Assembly (NCBI GenBank): GCA_022340465.1
Contig: JAJDNW010000092.1
Location: 1-44,166 of the forward strand
DNA from: Deltaproteobacteria bacterium
GTDB taxonomy: Bacteria; Desulfobacterota; Desulfobacteria; Desulfobacterales; B30-G6
Length of the DNA: 44,166 nucleotides
Direction: 5' to 3'
Shown here piece by piece: positions 1 through 7,662 of the stretch (its first letter is position 1; the number at the start of each line of letters is the position of its first letter). Position numbers and translations under genes: made by a program. Below the pieces are notes generated by a model. That model did no database searches and was not told the DNA's origin. It saw nothing but the letters and a program-made list of their open reading frames with translations.

Positions 1-450
1 CCGGACGATCCAACGGACAAGGCCTACTTCTTCGCCCATTCGGTTTTCATAGATTCAATCGGCATTTTTATCGGTGATGCCGGACGCATCGAAGGGTACC
101 AGGCCATTTACGTCAACTATGATGATGATGGGAACGCGGGCGTGGAGGCGTGGATGACGCTGGTGTTCGACGCGGACGACCATTTTCTTTCCGGGCATCT
201 CATCGGCGATGACGACAATGCCTTGACCGTGGCCAAAGGCCAGATCGGAACCTATACGGTTAATGCCGATGGGTCCGTCGATTTAACCTACCTGTTGAAT
301 CACAATCTGACCGTGTATTACCTTTACGGTTTCGAGAGACAGGACAACATTTCAGACCGATCCCCTACAGCGGTATATGACAGTGACAATCAATTTGATT
401 CGTTCGAGGGATCGGGTGAGGCAGAGTTCATTTTAAGGCACGTTCAATAG
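1..450 (+). CDS. Hypothetical protein, 5'-truncated by window edge
   Basis: The frame is open from base 1 to the TAG at 448-450, so the first visible residues (PDDPTDKAYFF) are internal and the start lies outside the window. The visible 149 residues are rich in Asp, Gly, Tyr and Phe and alternate polar and hydrophobic positions (for example GIFIGDAGRIEGYQAIYVNY), as expected for an all-beta, possibly secreted or surface protein. There are no cysteines and no membrane segment in this part. I recognise no family. It is separated by 99 bp from the next gene, which has its own strong ribosome binding site, so co-transcription is uncertain. Confidence 0.6.
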   Translation, partial: PDDPTDKAYFFAHSVFIDSIGIFIGDAGRIEGYQAIYVNYDDDGNAGVEAWMTLVFDADDHFLSGHLIGDDDNALTVAKGQIGTYTVNADGSVDLTYLLNHNLTVYYLYGFERQDNISDRSPTAVYDSDNQFDSFEGSGEAEFILRHVQ

Positions 451-549
451 AGACGCCATTTGTGGAACGGAAATGAATAGCATCGGGTCGTAGTGACGGT
501 GGGCAAAAGATGAAACCCAAAACAAGCTGTGACAAAAGGAGGGCCTCAC

Positions 550-846
550 ATGACGGTTAAAATTTTGATCACCCGCACGGTTCCTCAGGACAAGGCTCTG
601 AAATTGCTGCGTTTATTCAGAGAAATGCGAACATTGGCAGCCGACCAGCCCGGCTATATTTCCGGCGAAACGATGAAAAGCAGTGACCAGCCGGACAACT
701 ATTTGATCATCAGCACATGGGAAAAAGCCGAAGACTGGGAAAAATGGTTGCTGAGCAAGGACAGGCAGGAGATTCAAACTCGAATCGATGCCCTGCTGGG
801 CGGAAACACCAGGTATGAAATGTTTCATTATGGGTTTCGTTCCTAA
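550..846 (+). CDS. Antibiotic biosynthesis monooxygenase (ABM) domain protein
   Basis: A 98-residue protein with the ABM/YgiN-type dimeric ferredoxin-like fold pattern: a first strand VKILITRTV, a helix with LLRLFREMRTLAADQPGY, then strands SGETMKSS and YLIISTWEKAEDWEKW. The central STWE..EDWEKW element is typical of the family. Relatives include quinol monooxygenases and heme-degrading enzymes, but many are uncharacterised and the substrate cannot be read from sequence. The ATG at 550 is chosen because AAGGAGG (536-542) sits 7 nt upstream; a GTG at 529 in the same frame lies before that site. Cytoplasmic, with no signal peptide. Confidence 0.8.
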   Translation: MTVKILITRTVPQDKALKLLRLFREMRTLAADQPGYISGETMKSSDQPDNYLIISTWEKAEDWEKWLLSKDRQEIQTRIDALLGGNTRYEMFHYGFRS

Positions 847-1018
847 CCGAAGAAGCGATTGCACGCGGCACCGAACCATCGTTGCTCCTGTGGTGGCCGG
901 GTCATATATCGATTTCGATTGAAAAAGAAAGATCCCCTCATCGTCGAGAATCTCTCAACCCAAGGGTCCGCCGGATAATTTTACGGCCGATTCGGCTGAC
1001 TTGCTTGTGATACCAATA

Positions 1019-1098
1019 GGTTGACAGGTCCCCTTAAGGCACTTATCTTTATGGCAGGAAGGGGAAAAGCCCTTTTTCCCCACTGTTGCTTTGTCAAC
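1019..1098. other. Hairpin-rich intergenic DNA (possible structured RNA or repeat remnant)
   Basis: The gap between the ABM gene and tRNA-Leu (847-1245) holds no convincing gene. It contains GTTGACA (1020-1026) pairing with TGTCAAC (1092-1098), and inside that GGGGAAAA (1061-1068) pairing with TTTTCCCC (1074-1081). TATCCTT/AAGGATA lies further on, near 1164-1179. The arrangement could be a structured RNA or an old palindromic mobile-repeat remnant; I cannot decide between them. Confidence 0.35.
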
Positions 1099-1117
1099 AC
1101 AACTTCCTAACCTCCTT

Positions 1118-1150
1118 CTGGCCCCTGCGTTTTGTAGGGGCCAGTCTTTT
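1118..1150 (+). terminator. Rho-independent terminator-like hairpin
   Basis: CTGGCCCCTGC (1118-1128) pairs with GTAGGGGCCAG (1134-1144), 11 bp including one G-U pair, around a GTTTT loop. TCTTTT follows on the plus strand. No annotated plus-strand gene ends close by, so the transcript it stops may be the ABM gene or an unannotated RNA from 850-1117. Confidence 0.55.
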
Positions 1151-1195
1151 AACCATGTTTCGATATCCTTAAAAGGATACAACCGTGCGTTAAAG

Positions 1196-1233
1196 AAAAA
1201 AAGGGGGACCGGTCTCAATGAAACCCGATCCCC
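1196..1233 (-). terminator. Terminator downstream of tRNA-Leu
   Basis: On the minus strand, 13 nt after the CCA end of the tRNA, GGGGATCGGG...GACCGGTCCCC folds into a near-perfect stem and is followed by a run of seven T (A-run at 1196-1202 on plus). This is a standard intrinsic terminator for the tRNA transcript. Confidence 0.8.
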
Positions 1234-1245
1234 TGTATTTTTTTA

Positions 1246-1332
1246 TGGTGCCGGAGCTCGGAATCGAACCGAGATGACCTCGCGGTCGGAGGATTTTGAG
1301 TCCTCTGCGTCTACCAGTTTCACCACTCCGGC
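1246..1332 (-). tRNA. tRNA-Leu (anticodon CAA)
   Basis: An 87-nt class II tRNA with a 7-bp acceptor stem GCCGGAG/CTCCGGC, discriminator A and genomically encoded CCA. The D arm contains TGGTGAAACTGGTAGACGC. The anticodon stem is GAGGA/TCCTC with loop CTCAAAA, giving CAA, which reads UUG. A variable arm (GACCGCGAGGTC) and GGTTCGATTCC T arm are present. The long variable arm fits leucine. It follows tsaC by 120 nt in the same direction and has its own terminator. Confidence 0.97.
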
Positions 1333-1452
1333 ATGGATGTGAGTTTATAGTTGAATCGTTCTATTTTGTCAAATCATTCATACACCGAACCGGCCCCTGA
1401 CCGCAACATTGAAAGCGGTCTGCTCCGACGCCACCGCTAAAAAGGCGGGGGG

Positions 1453-2112
1453 TCAAATGTCCACGTCAAAACCGGCCATGGCAAGGCGCTTTTTGGAGAT
1501 GGCGCCTTCCCGGAGAACCACCGGGCGTTCGGTCGTGGCGTCCACCACCGTCGAGCCGATGTCACCCTTTAACGGTCCGGCATCCAGCACTAAATCAACG
1601 GCCCCCGTTATCCCGGGGTCCAGTTTGGCAACGGCGGCACAGCCCTTTTGACCGGACAGGTTGGCGCTGGTGGCGGTAACCGGACCGCCAAAGGCCTTGA
1701 CCAGGGACCGCGCCACCGGGTGCCTTGACATCCGGATGCCGATCTTGCCCGTGCCGCCGGTCAGGACACCCGGCAGATCGGGCCGGGCTTTCACCACGAC
1801 GGTCAGCCGTCCCGGCCAGAACAGGCCCATGAGCCCGGCCGCGGTTTTCGTCACCTCGGTGCAGAGTTTTTTCAGCTCGGGTATCTCAGCGATCAATACC
1901 AGGATGGGTTTGGCGGACGCCCGCTGTTTGGCCCGGTAAACGCGTTCGACAGCCGCGGGGTTCAGGGCGTCGGCGCCCAGGCCATAGAGGCCTGTAGTGG
2001 GAAAAACCACCAGCCCGCCCTTTTTCAGGACCTTGACGGCGTCCGCGATGACCCATGGTTCCGGTTCTGTGGCTGCAACCTTCCTAAAAATCGAGTTTTG
2101 CCTCAAGGCCAT
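1453..2112 (-). CDS. tsaC: Threonylcarbamoyl-AMP synthase (Sua5/YciO/YrdC family)
   Basis: A 219-residue protein that makes L-threonylcarbamoyl-AMP from threonine, bicarbonate and ATP for the t6A37 modification of ANN-decoding tRNAs. Visible family signatures are GGLVVFPTTGLYGLGADA near the N terminus, KQRASAKPILVLI (nucleotide and substrate binding), SRHPVARSL and TATSANLSG. Length is normal for the short TsaC form without the extra Sua5 domain. The ATG at 2112 lies inside the end of purE, giving a 29-nt overlap. The only in-frame alternative nearby is a TTG two codons later, so translational coupling to purE is likely. It is the last protein gene before tRNA-Leu. Confidence 0.93.
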   Translation of the reverse strand: MALRQNSIFRKVAATEPEPWVIADAVKVLKKGGLVVFPTTGLYGLGADALNPAAVERVYRAKQRASAKPILVLIAEIPELKKLCTEVTKTAAGLMGLFWPGRLTVVVKARPDLPGVLTGGTGKIGIRMSRHPVARSLVKAFGGPVTATSANLSGQKGCAAVAKLDPGITGAVDLVLDAGPLKGDIGSTVVDATTERPVVLREGAISKKRLAMAGFDVDI

Positions 2113-2608
2113 CCGCCTTTTCAGCCACTTTATCCGCCATCTCCCGCTTGAAGGCATCGAGTTTTTCCGCGAGTTCGGGGTCCGCCAGCGCCAGTATCTG
2201 CACCGCCAGTATGCCGGCATTGCGCGCCCCGGGTTTTCCCAGGGCCGTCGTGGCCACGGGAATGCCCGGCGGCATCTGCACGGTTGCCAGCAGGGCGTCC
2301 AGCCCCTGCAGGCAGGATGAATCGATGGGGACGCCGATGACCGGCAGGGATGTGTGCGCTGCCATGGCGCCGGCCAGGTGGGCGGCGTGCCCGGCGCCGG
2401 CGATAACGACCCTGACGCCGCGATCCCGTGCCGTCGCAGCGAACTCGGCGGCCCGTTCGGGGCTGCGGTGGGCCGAAGCCACGGTGATTTCAAAGGGGAC
2501 ATCGAATTGTTTCAATACGGCGGCGGTCTCTTTCATCACGGCAAGGTCCGAGTCGCTGCCCATGACGATGCCGACGCCGGGTTTGTCTGTAAAAACTTTA
2601 AAGGTCAT
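2084..2608 (-). CDS. purE: 5-(carboxyamino)imidazole ribonucleotide mutase
   Basis: A 174-residue class I PurE that rearranges N5-CAIR to CAIR in de novo purine synthesis. Conserved elements are GIVMGSDSD near residue 12, SAHRSPERAAEF, AGAGHAAHLAGAMAAHT, PVIGVPIDSS, and GKPGARNAGILAVQIL near the end. The ATG at 2608 is used because GAGG lies about 12 nt upstream and because the sequence before it is the repetitive 2642-2683 array rather than coding. No purK is adjacent. A PurD-like gene lies about 2.3 kb away on the opposite strand. Confidence 0.95.
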   Translation of the reverse strand: MTFKVFTDKPGVGIVMGSDSDLAVMKETAAVLKQFDVPFEITVASAHRSPERAAEFAATARDRGVRVVIAGAGHAAHLAGAMAAHTSLPVIGVPIDSSCLQGLDALLATVQMPPGIPVATTALGKPGARNAGILAVQILALADPELAEKLDAFKREMADKVAEKADGLEAKLDF

Positions 2609-2641
2609 GTTTAGAATTTCCTCATCTGGGTTGCAGTGCAG

Positions 2642-2683
2642 GGTGTTCGGTATATGGTATACGGTGTACGGTTTGTGGTGTAC
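2642..2683. repeat. Degenerate heptamer tandem array (GGTRTAY type)
   Basis: Six consecutive 7-nt units: GGTGTTC, GGTATAT, GGTATAC, GGTGTAC, GGTTTGT, GGTGTAC. It fills the gap between ddl and purE. The complementary unit (CCGTATA type) recurs at 42326-42360. Confidence 0.75.
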
Positions 2684-2736
2684 AGCCGTTGAGCCGGCCA
2701 CGATCTTCTTACCGCACGGCTACCGGCCTGACATAC

Positions 2737-3678
2737 TTATCGGTTCCTGTGCCTCTCGATACCCAGTTCGATGAGCCGGTCGAGGAGGGCCGTGAACGTC
2801 ATCCCCCCGACCCGGGCGGCCTGGGGCAGCAGGCTGGTAGCGGTCATCCCCGGAATAGTGTTGGTTTCCAGGATATACAGCTCACTGTTTTTGAGCATCA
2901 TATCCGTGCGGCTGTAACCCTCGCAGAAAAGCGCCTGGTGGGCCATCTTGGCATAGGTCTGCGCTTTTTCGGTGATGGCGTCATCGATGCGGGCAGGACA
3001 GATTTCCTGTGTTTTTCCGGCCGTGTATTTGGCCTCGTAATCGAAAAACGCATATTCTTCATTGGGAACGATTTCGATGAGCGGCAGTGCTTCCAACACA
3101 TCATTGCCGACGACACCCGCCGTCAACTCGAGGCCGTCGATATAGGCTTCGATGAGAATGGTTCTGCCGTGTTCGAAAGCCGTGTCCATAGCGCTCTGCA
3201 AGCTGTCTTGTTCCTGGACGATGGACATGCCGACGCTGGACCCGGCCTCGGCGGGCTTGACGACCACCGGAAACCCGATCCGCTCCCCGACCTCCCCGGG
3301 ATCGACAATATCCCCGCGGCTGCAGACAATGTACGGCGGCACGGGAAGACCTGCCAGTTCATACATTTTTTTCGTGGCGACCTTGTTCATGGCCACGGCA
3401 CTCCCCATGACGCCCGACCCCTGATAGGGAATGTCGAGCAGTTCCAGAAGTCCCTGGACGGTCCCGTCCTCCCCGAAAGGGCCGTGGAGAATAATAAGCG
3501 CGGCGTCTATATCGGGGGCGTCCTGCACCAGTTTCCCGAGATCCGTCTTGGGGTCGTAACGCGTTATCAGATACTTCTCCTTGTCCAGGGCCTCGAATAC
3601 CTGATCACCGCTGTTCAACGAAACCTCACGCTCGGAAGATATGCCACCCGATAGCAGAGCAAGGTTCAGCTTTTTCAT
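2737..3678 (-). CDS. ddl: D-alanine--D-alanine ligase
   Basis: A 313-residue ATP-grasp enzyme that joins two D-Ala for peptidoglycan precursors. The N-terminal LLSGGISSEREVSL, ALIILHGPFGEDGTVQG, PYQGSGVMGSAVAMNK, VVKPAEAGSSVGMS and C-terminal ILETNTIPGMTATSLLP motifs are all characteristic; the last carries the Mg-binding Glu and Asn. The PYQGSG form rather than PYTGSG is a mild variation. It starts 24 nt after the SHOCT membrane gene on the same strand and probably shares its transcript. Length is at the short end for Ddl but no motif is missing. Confidence 0.95.
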   Translation of the reverse strand: MKKLNLALLSGGISSEREVSLNSGDQVFEALDKEKYLITRYDPKTDLGKLVQDAPDIDAALIILHGPFGEDGTVQGLLELLDIPYQGSGVMGSAVAMNKVATKKMYELAGLPVPPYIVCSRGDIVDPGEVGERIGFPVVVKPAEAGSSVGMSIVQEQDSLQSAMDTAFEHGRTILIEAYIDGLELTAGVVGNDVLEALPLIEIVPNEEYAFFDYEAKYTAGKTQEICPARIDDAITEKAQTYAKMAHQALFCEGYSRTDMMLKNSELYILETNTIPGMTATSLLPQAARVGGMTFTALLDRLIELGIERHRNR

Positions 3679-3702
3679 AATCCGCCCCCCTCGAACAAAT
3701 GT

Positions 3703-4182
3703 TTATTTGAAATTGAAGAGTTGCTGCTTCGCGATTTCGTATTCCTCGCGGGTGATCAAATCATTTTTTAAAAGGTAGGCAAGCTCCTTGATCTCCCGCA
3801 GCCGTACGCTGTCCGGATCCTCCAACTGCTGCCGGGATCGATGCGTGTCCGAACCCAGTGCAGGCGTCCCGTCGCCCCCCCCCAGTTTAAAGGAGGCCAT
3901 TCCCCCCAGCAGGCTGACTTCGACAGGCCGGCCATTGAACAGGGGTGACGCCATCATCCGGCGCAGCGAGCGCCCCTCTGCCTTCATGCGCCGGTAAAAA
4001 TAGTAAAATGACGCCAGGATGGCGGCAGCCCCAAAAAGGAAAATCCAGAGCACGTATTGAATGATGCCGCTGAAAAAGATGACGACGAGTCCCAGAACCA
4101 CGATCAAGACCAGGTGGAGGGCCAGGACAAGATAGGCCATCATCACGGGTTTTAAAATCCCGTCTTCTTGTATCCTGCTCAT
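3703..4182 (-). CDS. Two-TM membrane protein with C-terminal SHOCT domain
   Basis: A 159-residue protein with two hydrophobic segments at about residues 15-38 and 40-63, then a basic juxtamembrane stretch and a linker. A C-terminal short helical motif (about 130-157, IKELAYLLKNDLITREEYEIAK) matches the SHOCT pattern, which is seen at the ends of otherwise unrelated proteins and is thought to be an oligomerisation or interaction module. Its start overlaps the end of the DnaJC28-like gene by 4 nt, so the two are translationally coupled. Function unknown. Confidence 0.8.
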   Translation of the reverse strand: MSRIQEDGILKPVMMAYLVLALHLVLIVVLGLVVIFFSGIIQYVLWIFLFGAAAILASFYYFYRRMKAEGRSLRRMMASPLFNGRPVEVSLLGGMASFKLGGGDGTPALGSDTHRSRQQLEDPDSVRLREIKELAYLLKNDLITREEYEIAKQQLFNFK

Positions 4183-4589
4183 TTTATCTGCTTCCCTCGG
4201 CCGGTATCGGATGACTCGCCTTTTGAGGACAGGCGCTCGGTTATCGGATCCATATAATACTGGGGGACGTCGAAGTGGACAGGTCCGCTGCGCAGGGAAT
4301 TCAGTTTCAGTATCAGGAAGTTCAATTTTTTAAGGATGTTGTATTTCTCCCCGGTCTCCCCCATGCCGGACAACAGTTCCTGCGTGCTGCGGATCTCCTT
4401 CTTGATTTCCAGTTCAGGAGGAATGCAGTCCGCATTTTTCAATATTTTATAGGCCATCCGTATGTCCTCGGGCACATTCACATCCTCCCTGGGCAGGGGT
4501 TTCCCCTTCCCCGGCAGGTCCTCGAATTCACCCTTTTGCTGGGCCGCCCGGATGCGCTCTTCGACGATTTTTTCAAACCCTGTAAACAT
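4179..4589 (-). CDS. DnaJ homologue subfamily C member 28-like (DUF1992) protein
   Basis: A 136-residue protein matching the DUF1992 family: an N-terminal EKIVEERIRAAQQKGEF, then LPGKGKPL (highly conserved), PEDIRMAYKILKNAD and PPELEIKKEI. Despite the family name there is no J domain here. The biochemical role is not established. It is the first gene of the minus-strand group leading to ddl and overlaps the next gene by ATGA. It probably has its promoter in the 4590-4710 gap, which I could not resolve. Confidence 0.88.
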   Translation of the reverse strand: MFTGFEKIVEERIRAAQQKGEFEDLPGKGKPLPREDVNVPEDIRMAYKILKNADCIPPELEIKKEIRSTQELLSGMGETGEKYNILKKLNFLILKLNSLRSGPVHFDVPQYYMDPITERLSSKGESSDTGRGKQIK

Positions 4590-4710
4590 AAACTTTCATG
4601 CGCCGTTTTTAAGGAATAGCGATGACCTTTCAAGATAAATATACATTTCATGCTTCGTTGTGGGTGGCAGGGCATGAGAATTTACATATAATCATCCCCA
4701 CACTTGCATT

Positions 4711-4851
4711 TCAACACTTAAATCTAGGGCCAAAATCGCCGTTTGTCCAGAGGGGAGGCGGTCCGCAACCGCGACATTTGTAGCGGCCATTATTTTTCGG
4801 GTATTGACCTGCGCCACAACCATTTGTTACTGTCGATTCAGCAACCACCAT
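4711..4851 (-). CDS. Candidate small Cys-rich protein (46 aa)
   Basis: This sits in the roughly 330-bp gap between the DnaJC28-like gene and the PurD-like gene. It encodes 46 residues ending in RYKCRGCG...FGPRFKC, with Cys at 12, 26, 29 and 46 and many Gly, Asn and Pro. The CxxC pair and flanking Cys suggest metal binding or disulfides. No convincing ribosome binding site precedes the ATG at 4851, and the frame stays open upstream into DNA opposite the PurD-like gene. It could be chance or a gene remnant. I do not recognise a family. Confidence 0.3.
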   Translation of the reverse strand: MVVAESTVTNGCGAGQYPKNNGRYKCRGCGPPPLWTNGDFGPRFKC

Positions 4852-4918
4852 ATAATGGGATTCTAACGCGAGTGACGACCCCCCCAGTCTTGGGTTTGGC
4901 AGGAAAGGGACCCTCTGT

Positions 4919-6424
4919 ATGAAAAAAATTGCCTTTGCCGGAACCGACGGCCGGACCCTGCAGTGGGCCCATGTCGTATCCACAGCCACCAGCGAGCTAT
5001 ACGAGGACCACTTCGAGGGGCTCGTCATCAGGGGCACCCCCAGCATGCCGGCCTTTTCCAGAGCCATGGGATGGCCGGTGGCTTTCGTACCCACGGAAAG
5101 CAACGATGTGGAAAGCTACGCTAACACCATCATTGCCGCCCTCGAAGCCGGCACGATCGACTGTGTCGTTCCCATGCCGGAGGCCCTGCTGTTCGACGGC
5201 CTCGTGGACCGGGTCGAAGCTGCCGGATTCGGTGAGCGGATTCTGGGGCTCAACAGGGCCGGCGCCTTTATCGAGGGGGATAAAATCAAGTGCAAGGAGT
5301 TGTGCCGTGATGCGGGCATAGCGGTCGCCGATGCCTGGACCGAGGTGGACGCTCACGACTATGCCGCCGTTCTCAGAACCTGCCTCGAATACATTCAGGC
5401 CTTTGGCGGCGCCGTTTTGAAATACCCGTACAGCGCCGGCGGCAAAGGCGCCAGGATCATACTGAATTCATGGGAAATCCGCGAGGTGTACGACACGCTT
5501 GTCCGAGATTACAGGGACAGCTACAAAAAAGGATTCGGCAAAAAGGCTGTTTGGCCCCTTTTGATCGAAGCGCTCATGTCGGGGGTCGAAATCAGCTTCA
5601 CCCTTTTCGTGGACGGCAACGGGAATTATTGCATTCTGCCGACCTCCATGGACTACCCCGAACGCTTCGAAGGACCGGCCAGCAAAACGAACCCCATCAC
5701 CGGCGGTACGGGCGCCGTTTCCCCCCACCCTATGGAAACGCCCGCGCTGATGGCTATGGCCGGAAAAAGCATTGCCGAACCTTTGGTGAACATCATGCGC
5801 GAGCGGGATATCCTGCGGCCCTGCATTCTCTATCCGGGCTGTTTCGTTTCCTTTGACGCGTCCATGCAGCCGGTCAAGATACGGGTGAGCGAAATCAACA
5901 TCCGCCCTGGAGAACCCGAAGCGCAGCCGGTGGCCAGACGGCTGAGAAACCTGGGCGCTCTGGTCGAGGCCGCCTTGACGGGCAAACTGGACCGCGTCAA
6001 CCCGGAAGTGCGGGAAAACCAGGTCGCCGTCTGCATCGCCCTCATGACCGGACCCGGGGGACCGGACGGGCAGAAGGGCTACCCCTGGTCCTGCACGAAG
6101 AATGAACCCATTGAATTCGATCTGAAATATCTGAAGCGCAAAGGCATACAGATCATCCCGTCGGCCATGACCTATGTGGAAAATGACGGCACTTTCAAGT
6201 CCGACGGTACCCGGGTGGCATTTCTCAACGCCAACCTGACGGTCAAGGAAAACGAATCCCGGGGCGTTCAGGCCGACCGTTTGAGAAAAAAGCTGCTGAC
6301 GGCCTTTGACAACGGAAAATTCAGGGTTATCCCCCGGGAAGACGATACCGGCAACCGCCTTGACCTGCGTCGGGACATCGGGGCACACTTCCTCAAGGCG
6401 GAGGAGATCTTTTCGATCCGATGA
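4919..6424 (+). CDS. PurD-like ATP-grasp enzyme (phosphoribosylamine--glycine ligase family)
   Basis: A 501-residue ATP-grasp protein. An N-terminal Rossmann-like part (IAFAGTDGRTLQWAHVV; VVPMPEALLFDGLVDR) matches the PurD N domain. The ATP-grasp loop is KYPYSAGGKGARI and the metal-binding segment is VSEINIRPGEPEAQP, comparable to the EFNVRFGDPE segment of PurD. It is longer than typical PurD (about 420-430 aa) and has a C-terminal part resembling the PurD C domain with inserts. It probably ligates glycine to phosphoribosylamine in purine synthesis, but a paralogue with a different amine or acid substrate is possible, so no symbol is given. GGAAAGGGA lies upstream of the ATG. Confidence 0.82.
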   Translation: MKKIAFAGTDGRTLQWAHVVSTATSELYEDHFEGLVIRGTPSMPAFSRAMGWPVAFVPTESNDVESYANTIIAALEAGTIDCVVPMPEALLFDGLVDRVEAAGFGERILGLNRAGAFIEGDKIKCKELCRDAGIAVADAWTEVDAHDYAAVLRTCLEYIQAFGGAVLKYPYSAGGKGARIILNSWEIREVYDTLVRDYRDSYKKGFGKKAVWPLLIEALMSGVEISFTLFVDGNGNYCILPTSMDYPERFEGPASKTNPITGGTGAVSPHPMETPALMAMAGKSIAEPLVNIMRERDILRPCILYPGCFVSFDASMQPVKIRVSEINIRPGEPEAQPVARRLRNLGALVEAALTGKLDRVNPEVRENQVAVCIALMTGPGGPDGQKGYPWSCTKNEPIEFDLKYLKRKGIQIIPSAMTYVENDGTFKSDGTRVAFLNANLTVKENESRGVQADRLRKKLLTAFDNGKFRVIPREDDTGNRLDLRRDIGAHFLKAEEIFSIR

Positions 6425-6639
6425 GCGGGGGGGCCCATGCGGTGTGTCAAAAACCCTGAAGAATCTTTTGACATGTTGGCCAAATTAGGTTACGTTGTGT
6501 CCCGTTGATTGCCTTTCTTGAAACAGGGCTCTGACGACCCTTCGGGGGAACGACCAGAGCGTTTCCGTTATCACTTTTTCATTCAATTGTTTAACGCAGC
6601 GGCGGTTCTTCCGCGTACCTGAAGTGGGGAGAAAGCAGT

Positions 6640-7059
6640 ATGATCAAGCTCGGCGCCACGTCCCGGAATTCGAAAATGCCCGATAGAAGGAACCTGTTTT
6701 TCTCAAGGCTGAAACTGCTGATCATCATGGCCAAGGCGTTTTTGGAGAACTACCCCATGGGTGAATACCGCATGCAAGCCGTCATCCGCAACGCCGACGA
6801 GATAGCCAAAGATTGCGTAGACTGGAACGGATACTTTCAAAATTTCAGGGCCAGCACCGAATCGGGAAGATTGCTTGCGTTGGATCACATCTTTTTTCAG
6901 AGAGTCAAGCTGCTGGCGATCATGACCAAGTCTTTTGCCGAAAACAATCCCATGGGGCAGCACAGAAGAATGGCTGTCGGCAACAATATCGATTACTTGT
7001 GTGAGACCCTCGGTTATGCGCCGACCGTCGAAGAGATCGAAATGCTGAAGGTGGCCTGA
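6640..7059 (+). CDS. Small protein with an internal duplication
   Basis: A 139-residue protein of unknown family. A block of about 30 residues occurs twice, at 19-48 (FFSRLKLLIIMAKAFLENYP...) and 84-113 (FFQRVKLLAIMTKSFAENNP...), exactly 65 residues apart. It reads roughly FFxRxKLLxIMxKxFxENxPMGxxRxxAV. Both blocks look like an amphipathic helix followed by a PMG turn. There is no signal peptide, no clear transmembrane segment and only two Cys. GGGGAGA lies about 9 nt before the ATG. It is followed by two other small unknown genes on the same strand (7226 and 7663), separated by gaps of 100-170 nt. Confidence 0.7.
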   Translation: MIKLGATSRNSKMPDRRNLFFSRLKLLIIMAKAFLENYPMGEYRMQAVIRNADEIAKDCVDWNGYFQNFRASTESGRLLALDHIFFQRVKLLAIMTKSFAENNPMGQHRRMAVGNNIDYLCETLGYAPTVEEIEMLKVA

Positions 7060-7225
7060 TCCCCCGGAAAAAACCGCCTGTAAAACCGGCGACAAGCACA
7101 GCGAACACCAAAAGCCAGATGCCGCTCCCTGCTCTCACCCATGGCCTGACCTTTCCCCAATCCGCTCTTCCCAAGGTGGAATAACGCTTTACCATTGTCG
7201 TCCCTTGTGGTATGGAAGACCGCTT

Positions 7226-7534
7226 ATGAACAACTTATCTAAAAAATTCCCCCGCACGGTCGAAGGTGCGGTGAACAAGCTCCTGGATGAAATGTCGCTC
7301 CGTGACAAAACCCGCATCGCCAACATGAATGAAACCAAACTGGTCGAATTCCATATAAATTACGGTATTTACATCAAAAACGAACTCCGGTTGTGGAGCA
7401 ATGACGAATTGATGAACGCCTGCAAGGAATTGGCGGGAGTAAAGCGGTTGAGCCCCGACCAGGCCTCCTACATCATCCTGAAAGAGATTCAGGAAAAACT
7501 GCTGCAGTCCGACGTGTTGCGCGTCGTCAAATAG
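7226..7534 (+). CDS. Small conserved protein resembling DUF6794
   Basis: A 102-residue protein. The pattern PRTVEGAVNKLLDEMSLRDK...ANMNETKLVEFH...GIYIKNELRLWSNDELMNAC resembles the DUF6794 family, small soluble proteins of unknown function often found in operons of hypothetical genes. It is predicted to be mostly helical. The ATG at 7226 is preferred over one at 7205 because the conserved region starts just after it and GGAAG lies 6-7 nt upstream. No partner gene indicates a role. Confidence 0.72.
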   Translation: MNNLSKKFPRTVEGAVNKLLDEMSLRDKTRIANMNETKLVEFHINYGIYIKNELRLWSNDELMNACKELAGVKRLSPDQASYIILKEIQEKLLQSDVLRVVK

Positions 7535-7662
7535 TACCGCGCCGATAGTTGCATTTTCTCCCATCTCCGGTTATGGTGACCCTTGTGTGAACCTGAGCCG
7601 GATGTTTCAGATTATCGAATGGATTCACGATACCCGGCATAACTCGACGACCAAGAGGATCG

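Noticed and set aside
955-1218. An 87-codon minus-strand frame in the hairpin-rich gap
   Set aside because: It runs through the terminator hairpins and inverted repeats, has no ribosome binding site and shows no protein-like pattern.
1453-2502. A single 349-codon minus-strand frame that would extend TsaC upstream by 130 residues
   Set aside because: The extra N-terminal part is purE DNA read in the wrong frame. PurE itself is intact in another frame and TsaC has an ATG at 2112.
6500-6600. GCTCTG...CAGAGC inverted repeat after the PurD-like gene as a terminator
   Set aside because: The 6-bp arms are far apart and no T-run follows directly, so it is not supported as an intrinsic terminator.
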